51,145 bases of DNA from Neocallimastix lanati (nom. inval.) (GCA_016946835.1 JACVTC010000040.1:1285001-1336145), one strand, 5' to 3'; shown: positions 23,977 to 34,934, numbered from the stretch's first letter. A program made the numbers and translations. The notes: a model not told the origin generated them from the letters alone.

Positions 23977-24029
23977 GAGTCGAACCCTAGTGGTTCAGGC
24001 TGAGGTCATAGTGACTAACCACTATGCCA
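23977..24029 (-). other. tRNA-like relic (A box and B box)
   Basis: On the minus strand TGGCATAGTGGTTAG (24029-24015) fits a tRNA A box/D-arm, with TAGT/ACTA able to pair. GGTTCGACTC (23986-23977) fits a B box/T-loop at tRNA-like spacing. The acceptor, anticodon and T stems pair poorly, so this is a decayed tRNA or a tRNA-derived sequence rather than a working tRNA gene. It lies in the leader of the 3.5-kb element. Confidence 0.45.
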
Positions 24030-24420
24030 GCATTCTAATTTCTAGTTTTTTAAGATTCGTTACAATCTCTAATTAATATTATTATCCTACTTAAACTATC
24101 TTACTTTTAACACTATCACTATATTAATAAATTATTAATATATATATATATTTATTAGATTTTCCAATATTTATTTATTTTAAAACAATTTAATTAAATT
24201 GTACTAAAATGAATGAAATAACATATATTGTATAACTTTCTCTTCACCAAAGATAATATAACTATAAATAACCAATAAAAAAAATTAAAAATTTATATCC
24301 TAAACAGTATATTTTAATTAATCCTAACTGAAGAGAATTTATGTAAATATATACGGATATATAATTAATTAACAAAATTACTAAACACCACTACTTATAA
24401 ATTACTTTTTACACAGCACA

Positions 24421-24438
24421 TCCCCGATATCTCCACCA
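24421..24438 (-). other. Primer-binding site, tRNA type
   Basis: Five bases inside the 5' LTR the minus strand reads TGGTGGAGATATCGGGGA. Its complement ends in CCA and divides naturally into T-loop end, T-stem, 7-nt acceptor strand, discriminator A and CCA, as a tRNA 3' end should. The tRNA itself is not identified. Confidence 0.65.
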
Positions 24439-24443
24439 ATTTT

Positions 24444-24825
24444 TGATATGCGGGACTTTTATGTGCAATAATTTATAAGCAGTGGGTTTTAAATAATGGT
24501 AGTTTAGTATATTTTATTAATAATATTATAATATTCGTACAATTAAAATAATAATTCTAATTCCTAAAAATTTACAAGAGAGTTCTCTATTTCTAATATA
24601 AATAATTTAATTTATAAGAAATAGGTAATATATTAAATACATATTCTAATATATAGAACTATATAAATTTTATATGAATTAAAGTATTATAATTATTATA
24701 ATTATAATAATATATATTGAAATAAAATAAAATAAAATAATTATTATCAAAAAGATATAAATTTAATATTTAATAATTATTATTAAATATACAAATATGT
24801 TACTACACATATTTGTTTTATATCA
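24444..24825 (-). repeat. 5' LTR of the 3.5-kb element
   Basis: 382 bp, apparently identical to 21305-21686. TGATAT and ATATCA form a perfect terminal inverted repeat. It is unrelated in sequence to the other LTR families in the window. Confidence 0.85.
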
Positions 24826-25561
24826 AATGTATCATTGAAATTAATTATTAATATAAACCTTATTTATTAATATTCTCAGAATTATTAGGCCTAAGATAAC
24901 CCTTTAAATATTAAACAAGAATTTATATTAATTATTAATTATTTAAATATATATATTATTTAAAATTAAATAAATAATATTTTTAATTATTGAAATGTAA
25001 ATAACTGAAATTGAGATTTCAATTCAGTTATTATTTCAACACATTAAATGTTAAGATAATAACTGAATTTCCATTTAATTCAATTTCAATTTCAATTTCA
25101 ATTTCAATAATTAAGTTATTTGAATTTCAATATTAATAATTAATAATATAATAATTATTATTAAAATATTTAGGAAATAGTCTAGGCCAACTAATTGACT
25201 AAATATTATTTACATATTGAAATTAATATATATTAAATAATGTAAACACGTGATTGTCATATTAAATTAATTTCTACATATTATATTTTAATTATAAAAT
25301 ATTATATTTAGCAAATATTATATTCTTATATTTTATTTATATTAAATATTTATATTATTATCTTACTTTATATTATCAATATCAAACTTACTTTATATTA
25401 TCAATATCAAACTTATATTAATACTATTACATATTCATATTAATAATTAATATTTTGATAATTAATTATTTTATATAAATACATGTTTAAATCTTTTGAT
25501 TAATCCTTTGTAGGATTATTGTAATTTAAATTATAGTAATAATTATATAAAATAATAATGT

Positions 25562-25733
25562 AATAAAATATTATTAATATTGAATAAAACTTATATTTTA
25601 AATAAAAAACTTATTTATAAAATTCACTAATAATAATATGTTTTAAATAAGAGTAAAATTAAATTATTAATTAATTACTATAATTTGGCATCTTGACCTA
25701 ATCGTTAAGACCAAATTATCTTAAAACTTTAAC
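25562..25733. repeat. Inverted repeat arm S (right)
   Basis: Reverse-complement partner of 20659-20829, again directly adjoining an LTR-A-like terminus (25742). The 25049-25560 sequence to its left is AT-rich and holds further weak LTR-like pieces (e.g. ACACGTGATTGTCAT near 25248). Confidence 0.6.
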
Positions 25734-25741
25734 ATTAAATT

Positions 25742-26485
25742 TGTTAAAAAGTAGACAGATTGAATTTAACGACGGAATCAGGTTGATATATCTATATAAC
25801 ATAACTATATAGATATAGATAAATTACTAAAATAAAAGAGTTATAAAGTTAAATTTGTTAATTTAACACTTAATTAAAACTAATAATTGGTTTGATATGA
25901 TAAAAAATTTTTATTTATTAATAAAAATATATAGTTATATTATAATAGGTTAACTATAACCTTACAAAGAACAAAAAGATAAATTTGAATTTTCTTTTTA
26001 TACTTTGTAGGTTTGAGAATATTGATAATAATAATATAAAGTTGATAATAATAATATTTAGTATAAGAATATGTTTAATATAAATAAATTATATTTTTTA
26101 ATCTAATATATTAGCTAATATATATAATATAATATTAAATTTAAATATTTAATATAGTAATTAATAATTAATAATTAATAATTAATTAAATCAATATAAC
26201 ATAAATTAATACATAAACATTAATTTATGAATCAAGGATGACATGACCAAATGATTCATGTTGAATAAATATTTTATTTATTAATAATATTTAAGTTTAA
26301 TATGATATCATTAGAATCAGTAGGCCTAAGCTGGTCCTAAGATGATCAAATAACTTATAATATTATAAAATAAATAAAATTTAAAAAATAATTAATGAAT
26401 TATAAATTTTTATTAATTATTTTGTTTTTAATAATTTAATTGAAATTAATTGAAATTGAAATTTAATTCAGTTGTAATTTCAACA
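25742..26485 (-). mobile_element. Diverged LTR, family A subfamily
   Basis: Begins TGTTAAAAAG and ends TTTCAACA. It shares with family A only the conserved core (ATAACCTTACAAAGAACA...AAAGAT, TAGGCCTAAG, ATTCAGTTGTAATTTCAACA). It is too different from 32561-33273 to be the partner LTR of that element. Confidence 0.6.
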
Positions 26486-28291
26486 AAATTTAAGAAAGAA
26501 GAATTTATGAATTATATGCAAAAATGATGCAAAATTTTTGGTAGACTCGGGGTGATTCTTATTGATTTAAAATCAAGCAGGGGGGACGGGTATTACCCTA
26601 CTTTGATTTTAACAAAGAAAAATTTTTTTTTTTTTTTTTATTAAATAATATTTATTATTTATTAATATAAAATTTTATTATTTTTTTTTTTTGAAGTACA
26701 CATATTTAATTTTTAAGAAATATTTACAATATTTATATTTTTTTTATGAATTTAAAGTATAATTAGTTGTTTATAATTTAAATAATTTTATAGAATTATT
26801 GAATTAATTTTATATCAATAATTCATTTTTGTTTTAATTTTTATAAATATAATAATATAATATTCAAATATAATTTAATTAAAAGTAATTATAAAATAAA
26901 TATATAGAAAATAGTTTTTAATATTTTCTTTGATATTTTTAAGTTAAATAAATTGTTTTTAAAGATTAATATAATAAATTTAATAATCTTTAATTATTTT
27001 AAATAATACTTGTAATTATTTTCAAAAATAAAATAAAATTTTTATAATATTTAATTAATAAATTTGATAATATTTAAATAATAATTTTTATAATAAGTAA
27101 TAATTTTTAATAATAATTTTTAATAATAAATTTAATTAATAATCTTAATAATTTTTAATAATAAATTTAATTAATAATCTTAATAATTTTATAATAATAT
27201 TTAATAGTTATAATAATATTTAATAGTTATATTAAATAAATTTTTATAATAATATTTAATAATTTTAATAATTTTATAATATTAATAATTTATAATAATT
27301 TTTATAATAATATTTAATTAATAATTTTAATAATTTTAAAATAATTTTTATAATAATATTTAATTAATAGTTTTAATAATTTAGTATCTTAAAAGTATAA
27401 TTTTAATATTTACAATTGTATTTTAATATATACATATATTTAATAATATAACAATAAAGTAATTAATTAAAATTTATTTACAGTATTTACAAGTTAAAAT
27501 TAATTTATATTAAAATAAATTAAATTTTATTATTAAGTTTAGGTTATCAAGAATATAGGAAAGTACAATTTAGTAAAGAATTATTAATAATAAAATAAAG
27601 GTTATTAATTCATTCTTTACCATTTTTGACAAATGTTGATTATCATCTTAATTTAGAATTTACTTCTAAAAGTGATAATAATGTGTCAATTAAAAGGGTA
27701 GTTATTAACACAAAAATGTTAATTAAGACACTACAGTTTAAAGTAAGAAAAGAATATTTGTTTTTTTTTTTATAACAAAACTTTATTTATCAATATAAAA
27801 TTGTACTTTTTATTATTTTGAATATTTATATTCTTAATAAAAAGTATTTAAAATAAATGAGAATAAAAGAAAATAATTTATTAAAACTTAAATTTTAAAT
27901 TTTTAATTCTTGAATTCTGATTTTTTATTTTTAAATAAATATTTACATGTTTTTATATTTTTCTTTTAAGTATAAATTATTTAAAATAAAACTATATAAT
28001 TATTTTAAGTAAACACTTTTAAGATAAAATAAACAATTTTGTTATTATTAATAAGTTTCTTTTTAATTAATATTAATATCAATTTAAACTGAGATTTAAT
28101 TTAAAATCGTTAAAGTAAAATAAAAGAATAATTTAATATAAAATACATTGTTCTTTAAATTAAAATAATATTTATTTAATAATTTTAAATCTTTTAATTT
28201 ATTTTTATTAAAATATTATTTTATAATTATCAATAACTAATGAAGAGGGTTATTATTCCATTTTATTGATTTTTCTTAATTTATAATTTGG
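26486..28291. other. AT-rich non-coding region with one GC-rich islet
   Basis: About 1.8 kb. Apart from a GC-richer patch at about 26537-26620 (see the primer-like site) it is TAAT-rich filler with no coding composition. A hairpin (AAATCAAG...CTTTGATTT) brackets a G-rich run near 26577-26590. It probably contains the lost 3' end of the minus-strand Ty3/Gypsy element to the right. Confidence 0.5.
26540..26559 (+). other. Possible tRNA-type primer-binding site
   Basis: TGGTAGACTCGGGGTGATTC: the complement reads as a complete tRNA 3' end (GAAT of the T-loop, CACCC, CGAGTCT, A, CCA). No matching 5' LTR end sits within a few bases (the nearest CA is about 8 bases away), so this may be a stranded relic. 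Confidence 0.35.
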
Positions 28292-29051
28292 TTATTTATC
28301 AATTCCTCCACCATCAGATTGAACTTCGTCTCTTGAAGTTGTAATATTTTCTTCTCTTATTGTATATAGATAAACATTTTTAATATGTACGTTTCTTGCA
28401 AATAATTTTCCAGTTTGTGGGTCTTCTAATACTACTGTGTTGAATTTTGGTTCTTTTACAACTCTAAATGGTCCGTAAAAGTAAGGGTCTAACTTTGTCC
28501 TGTTAATTAATCTTATCATCACATAGTCTCCAATTTTGTATTGTTTCTTTAAGGCTTTATTGAAACCTATTCTGTGTTCCCAATATTTATTAGCATATTC
28601 TGAATATCCTATTGCTTCTTTTACCCATTTGTAATGTCTTAAAAATCTTCGAAAATTAAATTCTTCTTCTGTTTCTCCTTCTTCTTGGTGAATATCCGGA
28701 AACATGATTTCCATTGGCCAAGTATCCCTTCTTCCATATAATAGTTCAAAGCTGCTGAATTTAGTTTTTGAACTTTTTGTTGTTCTAAGTGCCCATAAGA
28801 CTGATGGAAGACATTCGTCCCATTCCTGTTCTTCCGTTATTAATAATCGTAATATTTTTCCAATCTCTCTATTTCTGTTTTCTATCATTCCATTTGATTG
28901 TGGATGGTGTGGTGCAGTAAAATGTACCCATGATCCATATAAATCGATCATCATTTTTGTAATATCCGAAATGAATGAGGATCCATTGTCTGTTATGATT
29001 ATTTCTGGTGGTCCATGTCTTGCTATTACTTCTGTTAAAAATTTAATTACC
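28292..29051 (-). pseudogene. Ty3/Gypsy integrase, core and C-terminal part
   Basis: The frame is open from about 29051: KFLTEVIARHGPPEIIITDNGSSF supplies the second catalytic Asp, and HHPQSNGMIENRNREIG the Glu of the DDE triad. An internal ATG lies at 28954. The C-terminal region has the IGDYVMIRLINR...YGPFRVV (GPF/Y) module and ends in TGA near 28292; no chromodomain is visible. The zinc-finger HHCC part and the first Asp are missing because the gene is broken at about 29052. It belongs to the gag-RT remnant immediately to the right. Confidence 0.85.
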
Positions 29052-29233
29052 TGTTCTGATTATATGAAATATAAATTTATTATTAATTTTCATAAATCAA
29101 TTAATTTCATAAATTAATATATTTTACATAATTTAATGCATTAGCATTATTTTGTAAACGTGAATTACATTAAATAATTTAATGTACAAAATAAATTAAT
29201 TAATGTACTAAAGATATTGATCATATCTTTACA
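29052..29233 (-). mobile_element. Foreign insert/patch in pol, LTR-like ends
   Basis: About 180 bases of AT-rich non-coding DNA replace the region between RNase H (...ANQRQH) and the integrase core. On the minus strand it starts TGTAAAGATATGATCAATATCTTT, matching the TGTAAAGATATTATTAATATCTTT terminus (here split by one or two changes) of the chromodomain element's LTR, and it ends in ACA. No target duplication is visible. Confidence 0.4.
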
Positions 29234-31458
29234 CTGTGTTGTCTTTGATTTGCAACCTTTCCTCCTAATGTGTATATTAAGTTCCTATGATCTGTATAAA
29301 CAGTGATTTGGTATTTAGCACCAAGGAGTAGATGTCTCCAAGCAATAAAAGCATCCCTTATAGCGAGTAGTTCTTTGTCAGTAATTGTATAATTTATTTC
29401 GGCGTTTAGTAAACTTCTAGAATAATATGCTACTGGATGTAAATTATTATCTTTATCCCTTTGAGATAGAACAGCACCATAGCATAATTACTTGCATCAC
29501 ATTCTACTATAAAAGGTTTTGTAATATCAGGATGAAGTAGAATTGGAGAAGTAATTAATCTTTTCTTTAATTCCTTAAAAGCATTTTCACATTCATTCGT
29601 CCATAAAAATTTAATATTTTTCCTTGTTAAATTATGTAAAGGTTTTGCAATTTTTGCAAAATCTTTAACAAATCTTCTATAGTAATTACATAGGCCAATA
29701 AATCTTTGAACATCTTTTAAATTTTCTGGTCTTGGCCACTCTTCTATAGATTTAATTTTCTTTGGGTCAGTAGATACACCATCACCAGATAAAATGTAAC
29801 CTAAAAATTCAACTTTATTCTGGTCAAATTCACATTTTTCTAATTTTGCATATAAATTATTATTAATTAAAGTTTGAAGGACGTTTCTGATTGATTATGA
29901 TGCTCCTCTAAATCTTTGGAATAAATTAAAATATCATCTAAATATAAGATCACACACTTTTCTAAGTATGGTCTAAGAATAGAGTTAATAAATGATTGAA
30001 AAGTGGCAGGCGCATTTTTTAATCCAAACGGCATAACTAAATATTCATAATGGCCATATTTAGTTCTAAACGCAGTTTTATATTCGTCACCCTCTTTTAT
30101 TCTTATTAAATTATAAGCTGAACGTAAATCCAATTTCGTAAAATATTTTGCTCCCTTTACTTTTTCTATTATATCTGTTATTAGAGGGAGAGGATATGAA
30201 TTTCTTATAGTTACTGCATTTAATTTTTTATAGTCTACACATAACCGAAGGGAACCATCTTTTTTCTTTTGAAAAAGGACAGGATATCCAGCAGGAGATT
30301 CTGATGGTCTAATAAATCCTTTTTCTAAATTTTCTTTTATATAGTCCTTAAGAACTTGTGATTCTTCTTCAGTTAATGGATAAATTGGGCCGTAATGGAG
30401 TGTAGCGTCTTTTTCTAAAACAATCTTACAGTCGGTTAAACGGTGAGGAGGTAATTTATCTGCCTCTTTTTTGCTAAATACGATTGCTAAATCTTGATAT
30501 TGATGAGGAATTTCTTCTATTTTTAGTTCCTCATTTTCAATTTCAACTTTATCTTTAGTTGAAAGAAAACAATATATTAAAAAATTATAACTAAATTCTT
30601 TTTTATTATTATATAAATCTCGATGATTTTTGTTAAATTTTTTGGAAGAAAATTTACTTTTAGATTTATTTAAATATTTTACATATACATAAATTTTAGA
30701 ATTTTTATATTTATTAAACTTTGGATTTTTTGAAAAATTTTTTAAATTTTTTAAATTAAATTTTTTGGAGATATTTTTTGAATTATTTTTTGATCGATTT
30801 TTTGAAAAATTTTTGTAATAAAATTTATTTTTTATTTTTCTTTTAAAAAATTTATTTTTAAAAATTTTTCTTTTCAACGAGTTTAAATAAAAATTATTTC
30901 CCTTATATTTTATGGAATTATTTTTATGATCATTTAAAGAATTATAATTTAAATAAGAATATAAGGTATTATTTTTATAATTGTAATGTATTTTGAATTT
31001 CCTAATAAACTGATTTCCAAAAAGTAAATCAGTAGGAATACAATTTGAGATTAAAAATTTTTCTTTAAAATCTTGAAAATAAAATTTATTATTTTTAAAA
31101 AATTTAATTTGAAAATTTAACCAAACAAATTGATCTAATTTGGTAGTTCTGCCTGAAATACCTTTAACTGGGATTTTATTTTTTGTTTTTTGAATATTTA
31201 GTTTTAATTTATTTGCTAATTTTTCTGTGATAAAATTGCAAAAGGATCCTGAATCTAACATAGATTCAGAAGTTAATTTTTGAATTTTTTCATTTTTAAT
31301 TGAAAAATTATTTAAGAATTTAATAGGAATATAAGATTTGAATAAAAGGAATGTAGATGGGAGATTTGATTCATTGATTGAATCAAGTGTAGGAAAATTA
31401 TAATAAATTGTTTTTAAATTTTTTGATGTTCTGGACTCCTTTTGAAGTCCATCAATTA
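29234..31458 (-). pseudogene. Ty3/Gypsy protease-RT-RNase H, frameshifted
   Basis: The pol frame is open from the frameshift site (31458) to 29867; the first Met is at 31261. Protease: [10 protein letters not shown] close to that Met. A 100-residue Lys/Asn/Phe-rich linker follows, then RT from [11 protein letters not shown] with [36 protein letters not shown] and YLDDILIYS. The frame breaks at about 29890 (HHNQ then out of frame) and again at about 29475, where AAT-TAT-GCT-AT lacks a base. Both breaks look like small deletions. RNase H (ECDASNYA...GAVLSQRD...ITVYTDHRNLIYTL) is recoverable across the frames down to ANQRQH, where the 29052-29233 patch starts. Non-functional as it stands. Confidence 0.88.
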
Positions 31459-31465
31459 GTTTTTT
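31432..31465 (-). promoter_or_regulatory. -1 ribosomal frameshift signal between gag and pol
   Basis: Slippery heptamer A_AAA_AAC at 31465-31459 in the gag frame, directly followed by the gag stop TAA (31458-31456). After a 7-nt spacer comes a stem-loop, TGGACTTC (31451-31444), loop AAAA, GGAGTCCA (31439-31432): eight pairs with one U-G. Slipping back one base continues into the open pol frame (LIDGLQKES...) leading to the DSG protease. Confidence 0.85.
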
Positions 31466-32526
31466 TGGTTATTATGTTGATTATTATTATTGTTATTATT
31501 AAAATAATTATTGCTAGATTTATTTTTAGTATAATAATAATTATTATTATTATAATTCTTGCTATTGTTTACATGTGGGCTTGAATGTTTCTTTCTCAAA
31601 TTTTTATTATCAATATTATTTCTTAATTGGTCCTTACTTTTAATATTATTTTCAAATAAGATGCACTTAGTATAAATATCACCAAGCTTTGTAGGGAATT
31701 CTTCCATTTTATCTGTTTCTTCTTGGAACTTTGGGTGGAGTCCATTATAGAAAAATAAGACTAAAGCTTCTTCGTCCCAAGACAGACCAGTAGTTAACGT
31801 TCTAAACTTTTCTATATAATCATTTATTTTCCCATACGAATGTTTTAATTTTACTAACTGGATTTTAGCCAATTTTTTACTTGCAACATTCGTAAAAGTT
31901 TTCTTTATATCACTTAATAATTTCTTTAGTGTTCCTGGATGATTGTTCTCGTTATAGGTAGCAATATACCAATTTCTTGCACCGTCTCTCAAACGAGATT
32001 TGACAAAGTTTATTTTTACTTCTTCTGGTAATCCTAAGTTGGGATAAGTTGAGAAAGTATCTTCACATAATTGACAAAATAAATCTGTGTCATTAGTGTT
32101 TCCTGAGAAGAATCCAGGTTCAGGTACTTGTTGCAAATTATTAGAATAACTATTTTTCATGATAACATCATTGTCTGCATCACGTCTGGTAGAAATAGAG
32201 GCGTTATCATCTTGATTTTGTGGTACAGATTGGCTAGAAGAGGGATCATCATTGGTACTAATTTTTATATCTAATTTTTCATTGAATATTTTAGTTAAAT
32301 TAGAAAGTTGATTAATAATATTTTTATTATCTCTATTAAGTGTATAGAGTTTTTTCTGTAAGTCTTGATTATATTTATTAAAATCTTCTTTTAATAAAAA
32401 GCTATCGTTAACAGAAGAAGCTAATTCTGATACGGTAACTTGGGCGTCAGACCTTAACTTATTAACTTCTGACATTGGGGCAACGTCAGGTATTGAATTA
32501 GCCCAGACGTTCGTATAGTAAGACAT
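31456..32526 (-). CDS. Ty3/Gypsy Gag, 356 aa
   Basis: Intact ORF starting 34 nt inside the 5' LTR. The retrotransposon Gag core lies at about residues 130-290 ([21 protein letters not shown]..., [58 protein letters not shown]). There is no CCHC zinc knuckle; the C-terminus is Asn/Tyr/Lys-rich, ending in a (N)n-Q-H-N-N-Q-K-N tail that contains the frameshift site. Absence of a zinc knuckle is also known for the Tf1-type elements. Gag would form the particle that packages the element RNA. The gene is preserved although pol downstream is broken. Confidence 0.88.
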   Translation of the reverse strand: MSYYTNVWANSIPDVAPMSEVNKLRSDAQVTVSELASSVNDSFLLKEDFNKYNQDLQKKLYTLNRDNKNIINQLSNLTKIFNEKLDIKISTNDDPSSSQSVPQNQDDNASISTRRDADNDVIMKNSYSNNLQQVPEPGFFSGNTNDTDLFCQLCEDTFSTYPNLGLPEEVKINFVKSRLRDGARNWYIATYNENNHPGTLKKLLSDIKKTFTNVASKKLAKIQLVKLKHSYGKINDYIEKFRTLTTGLSWDEEALVLFFYNGLHPKFQEETDKMEEFPTKLGDIYTKCILFENNIKSKDQLRNNIDNKNLRKKHSSPHVNNSKNYNNNNYYYTKNKSSNNYFNNNNNNNQHNNQKN

Positions 32527-32550
32527 ATCAAGGTAGCAACTAAAACTAGG

Positions 32551-32563
32551 GTAAGGTTATTGT
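32551..32563 (-). other. Self-complementary primer-binding site
   Basis: Directly after the LTR the minus strand reads ATAACCTTAC (32560-32551), preceded by the LTR-terminal ACA. It is perfectly complementary (13 nt in all) to the LTR segment at 32838-32826, which should be the transcript's 5' end. There is no TGG start typical of a tRNA primer site. Confidence 0.7.
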
Positions 32564-33273
32564 TAAGATTTTGATATAATTTGTAGTTTAAATTTAAATA
32601 AAATAATATGGTTTATTAAAAAATATTCACTAAGTCGATATATCTATATAGTAACATACTATATAGATATATAATAAAAATAATAAATATTTAAATGTTT
32701 AGTTTAATAAAAATTTATTTATAATAAACTTTGATAATTAGAATTATCAAATTAATTTAATTTTAAATTTGTTTATTTTATTTAATAATAAAATATCTAT
32801 AATATATTACTATTAAGGTAATTTTACAATAACCTTACAAAGAGCATAAAAGATAAATTTTTACATCTTTCTTTTATACTTTGTAAGTTACATAATAATA
32901 ATATTCAATTATAAGATAGTAATAATATAGTAATATAAATACTAATAAAATATAAAGATAAATTTAATTATATAATTAATTTGAATAATTGAATTTAATA
33001 TAGATATGTTGTAAACATATATAAAAACATAATATAAATAAAATACACGTGACGTCAAATGTATCATTGAAATTAATTATTAATATAAACCTTATTTATT
33101 AATATTCTCAGAATTATTAGGCCTAAGATAACCCTTTAAATATTAAACAAGAATTTATATTAATTATTAATTATTTAAATATATATATTATTTATAATTA
33201 AATAAATAATATTTTTAATTATTGAAATGTAAATAACTGAAATTGAGATTTCAATTCAGTTATAATTTCAACA
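32561..33273 (-). repeat. 5' LTR of the minus-strand Ty3/Gypsy element (family A)
   Basis: 713 bp, sense TGTTGAAAT...ATCTTAACA. It closely matches the solo LTR at 34172-34880. It contains TATAAAAG (32878-32871) 40 nt upstream of GTAAGGTTAT (32838-32829), a CACGTGACGTCA motif (near 33045-33056), and a terminal imperfect hairpin (AACTGAA/TTCAGTT). The 3' partner LTR was not found; the LTR at 25742 is too diverged. Confidence 0.85.
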
Positions 33274-33299
33274 TTTAACCTAAAGAATCTACCTAAATA

Positions 33300-34080
33300 C
33301 CATTTTTATAGTGGTCACGTATCAATTTGTTAGAAATTGAAATAAAAATTCTTTTATATCAATTTCTATTCTACAATTTTATATTAATAATATTATTATT
33401 AACTAAAATTGAGAAATTTAAATTTGTTTTATTAAAATAAATCGAGTTTATTATAAGAAAATTTAAATAAATTTAATTTATTTTTTTTTTTTTTTTTTTT
33501 TAAAAAAAATAATAAATAAAATTTATTTTAAGATTAAAAAAGAATAAATTTGTTGTTATTAATTTATAAAATTTTATTATTATTATTATTTTTCTTATAA
33601 TAATAACTCTTAATTTCTAAAGGAACTTAAGAGTCTCTATTTATACTTTTTCAAAATTTTAAATTAAATATTGTCTAATCTTAACAAATTTCTTATTTAG
33701 GAAAAGATTAGAAGAAAAACCTAAATAAGTTTCGATTAATATTCTAAACATATTAATCATCGGATCATTAAGTAAAACCAATACCAATCAGTATTCGGGA
33801 AAACCTTATAGATCGATTTTCTAATTATTTTTATAATAAATAATTTTAATTAAATGTCCAAAATAATAAATAAAAAAAAATTAAAAATTGAAAAAATTTG
33901 TCCAAATTTAGAAAAAATTTTTTGTTATGAAAAATTTTAAATAATTTTTGATTATGTCTAAACATTTAAATAATAATTATAACGAATAAATATTAACTAA
34001 TATTAATAAAATTTTTAATTATTAAGTTTAACTAATAATTGGTTAACTACTCCTAATTTTTAAATAATTTTACATGTAAT
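33300..34080 (-). mobile_element. LTR family B, partial copy
   Basis: It aligns with the central part of 34935-35778 and with the LTRs of the 36627-50435 element. TATAAATA (33645-33638) lies 34 nt upstream of AAGAGTTATTAT (33611-33600), followed by the TTAAGAGTC/AGGAAAAGATTAG blocks. Its left end is cut at the family-A LTR and its right end is unclear, so the limits are approximate. Confidence 0.6.
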
Positions 34081-34171
34081 AGTTATAGTACATTGTTACA
34101 AAATAAATAATGATAATGTAAAAATAATGTATTTCTAATTATTAAGTATTTAATATATTAATACATAATAA

Positions 34172-34880
34172 TGTTAAGATTTTAGTATAATTTATAGTTT
34201 AAATTTAAATAAAATAATATGTTTTATTAAAAAATATTCACTAAGTCGATATGTCTATATAGTAATATACTATATAGATATATAATAATAATTAAAAATA
34301 TTTAAATGTTTAATTTAATAAAAATTTATTTATAATAAACTTTGATAATTAGAATTATAAAATTAATTTAATTTTAAATTTGTTTATTTTATTTAATAAT
34401 AAAATATCTATAATATATTACTATTAAGGTAATTTTACAATAACCTTACAAAGAGCATAAAAGATAAATTTTTACATCTTTCTTTTATACTTTGTAAGTT
34501 ACATAATAATAATATTCAATTATAAGATATTAATAATATAGTAATATAAATAATAATAAAATATAAAGATAAATTTAATTATATAATTAATTTGAATAAT
34601 TGAATTTAATATAGATATGTTGTAAACATATATAAAAACATAATATAAATAAAATACATGTGACGTCAAATGTATCATTGAAATTAATTATTAATATAAA
34701 CCTTATTTATTAATATTCTCAGGATTATTAGGCCTAAGATAACCCTTTAAATATTAAACAAGAATTTATATTAATTATTAATTATTTAAATATATATATT
34801 ATTTATAATTAAATAATATTTTTAATTATTGAAATGTAAATAACTGAAATTGAGATTTCAATTCAGTTATAATTTCAACA
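34172..34880 (-). mobile_element. Solo LTR, family A
   Basis: 709 bp from TGTTAAGATT to AATTTCAACA, highly similar to 32561-33273. AATAA is present on both sides (34167-34171 and 34881-34885), a 5-bp target duplication as made by Ty3/Gypsy integrases. No internal sequence accompanies it, so it is a solo LTR left by LTR-LTR recombination. Confidence 0.82.
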
Positions 34881-34934
34881 AATAAGAAATAATAATTAAA
34901 ATTTAAAAATTTATTATTATTTCTTACACAATTA

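Larger units (their letters stand above)
21305..24825 (-). mobile_element. Non-autonomous LTR retrotransposon, 3.5 kb, intact
   Basis: Two 382-bp direct repeats (21305-21686 and 24444-24825) bound the element; I see no difference between them by eye, implying a recent insertion. The ends are TGATAT...ATATCA. AATG flanks both sides (21301-21304 and 24826-24829); the duplication is 4-6 bp depending on how the terminal T/A are assigned. Orientation is minus: a tRNA-type primer site lies next to the right LTR, and the single large ORF runs leftward. No reverse transcriptase or integrase is present, so it must rely on enzymes made elsewhere. Internal contents in order: primer site, tRNA-like relic, long leader, 472-aa ORF. 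Confidence 0.88.
20839..25043 (-). mobile_element. LTR family A, solo copy split by the 3.5-kb element
   Basis: The left part is 20839-21304 and the right part resumes at 24826. Joined across the insertion they restore the CACGTGACGTCAAATGTATCATTG stretch (interrupted after AATG) seen in intact family-A copies. Termini are TGTTGAC and CAACACA. TTAAA on both sides (20834-20838 and 25044-25048) may be a 5-bp target duplication, though the AT bias weakens this. Confidence 0.7.

Noticed and set aside
28704-29117. Plus-strand 137-codon open stretch
   Set aside because: Antisense of the integrase pseudogene, which has clear DDE motifs on the minus strand.
25742-33273. Treating 25742-26485 and 32561-33273 as the LTR pair of one element
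   Set aside because: They share only short core motifs; LTRs of one element start identical, and divergence this great is inconsistent with the preserved gag.
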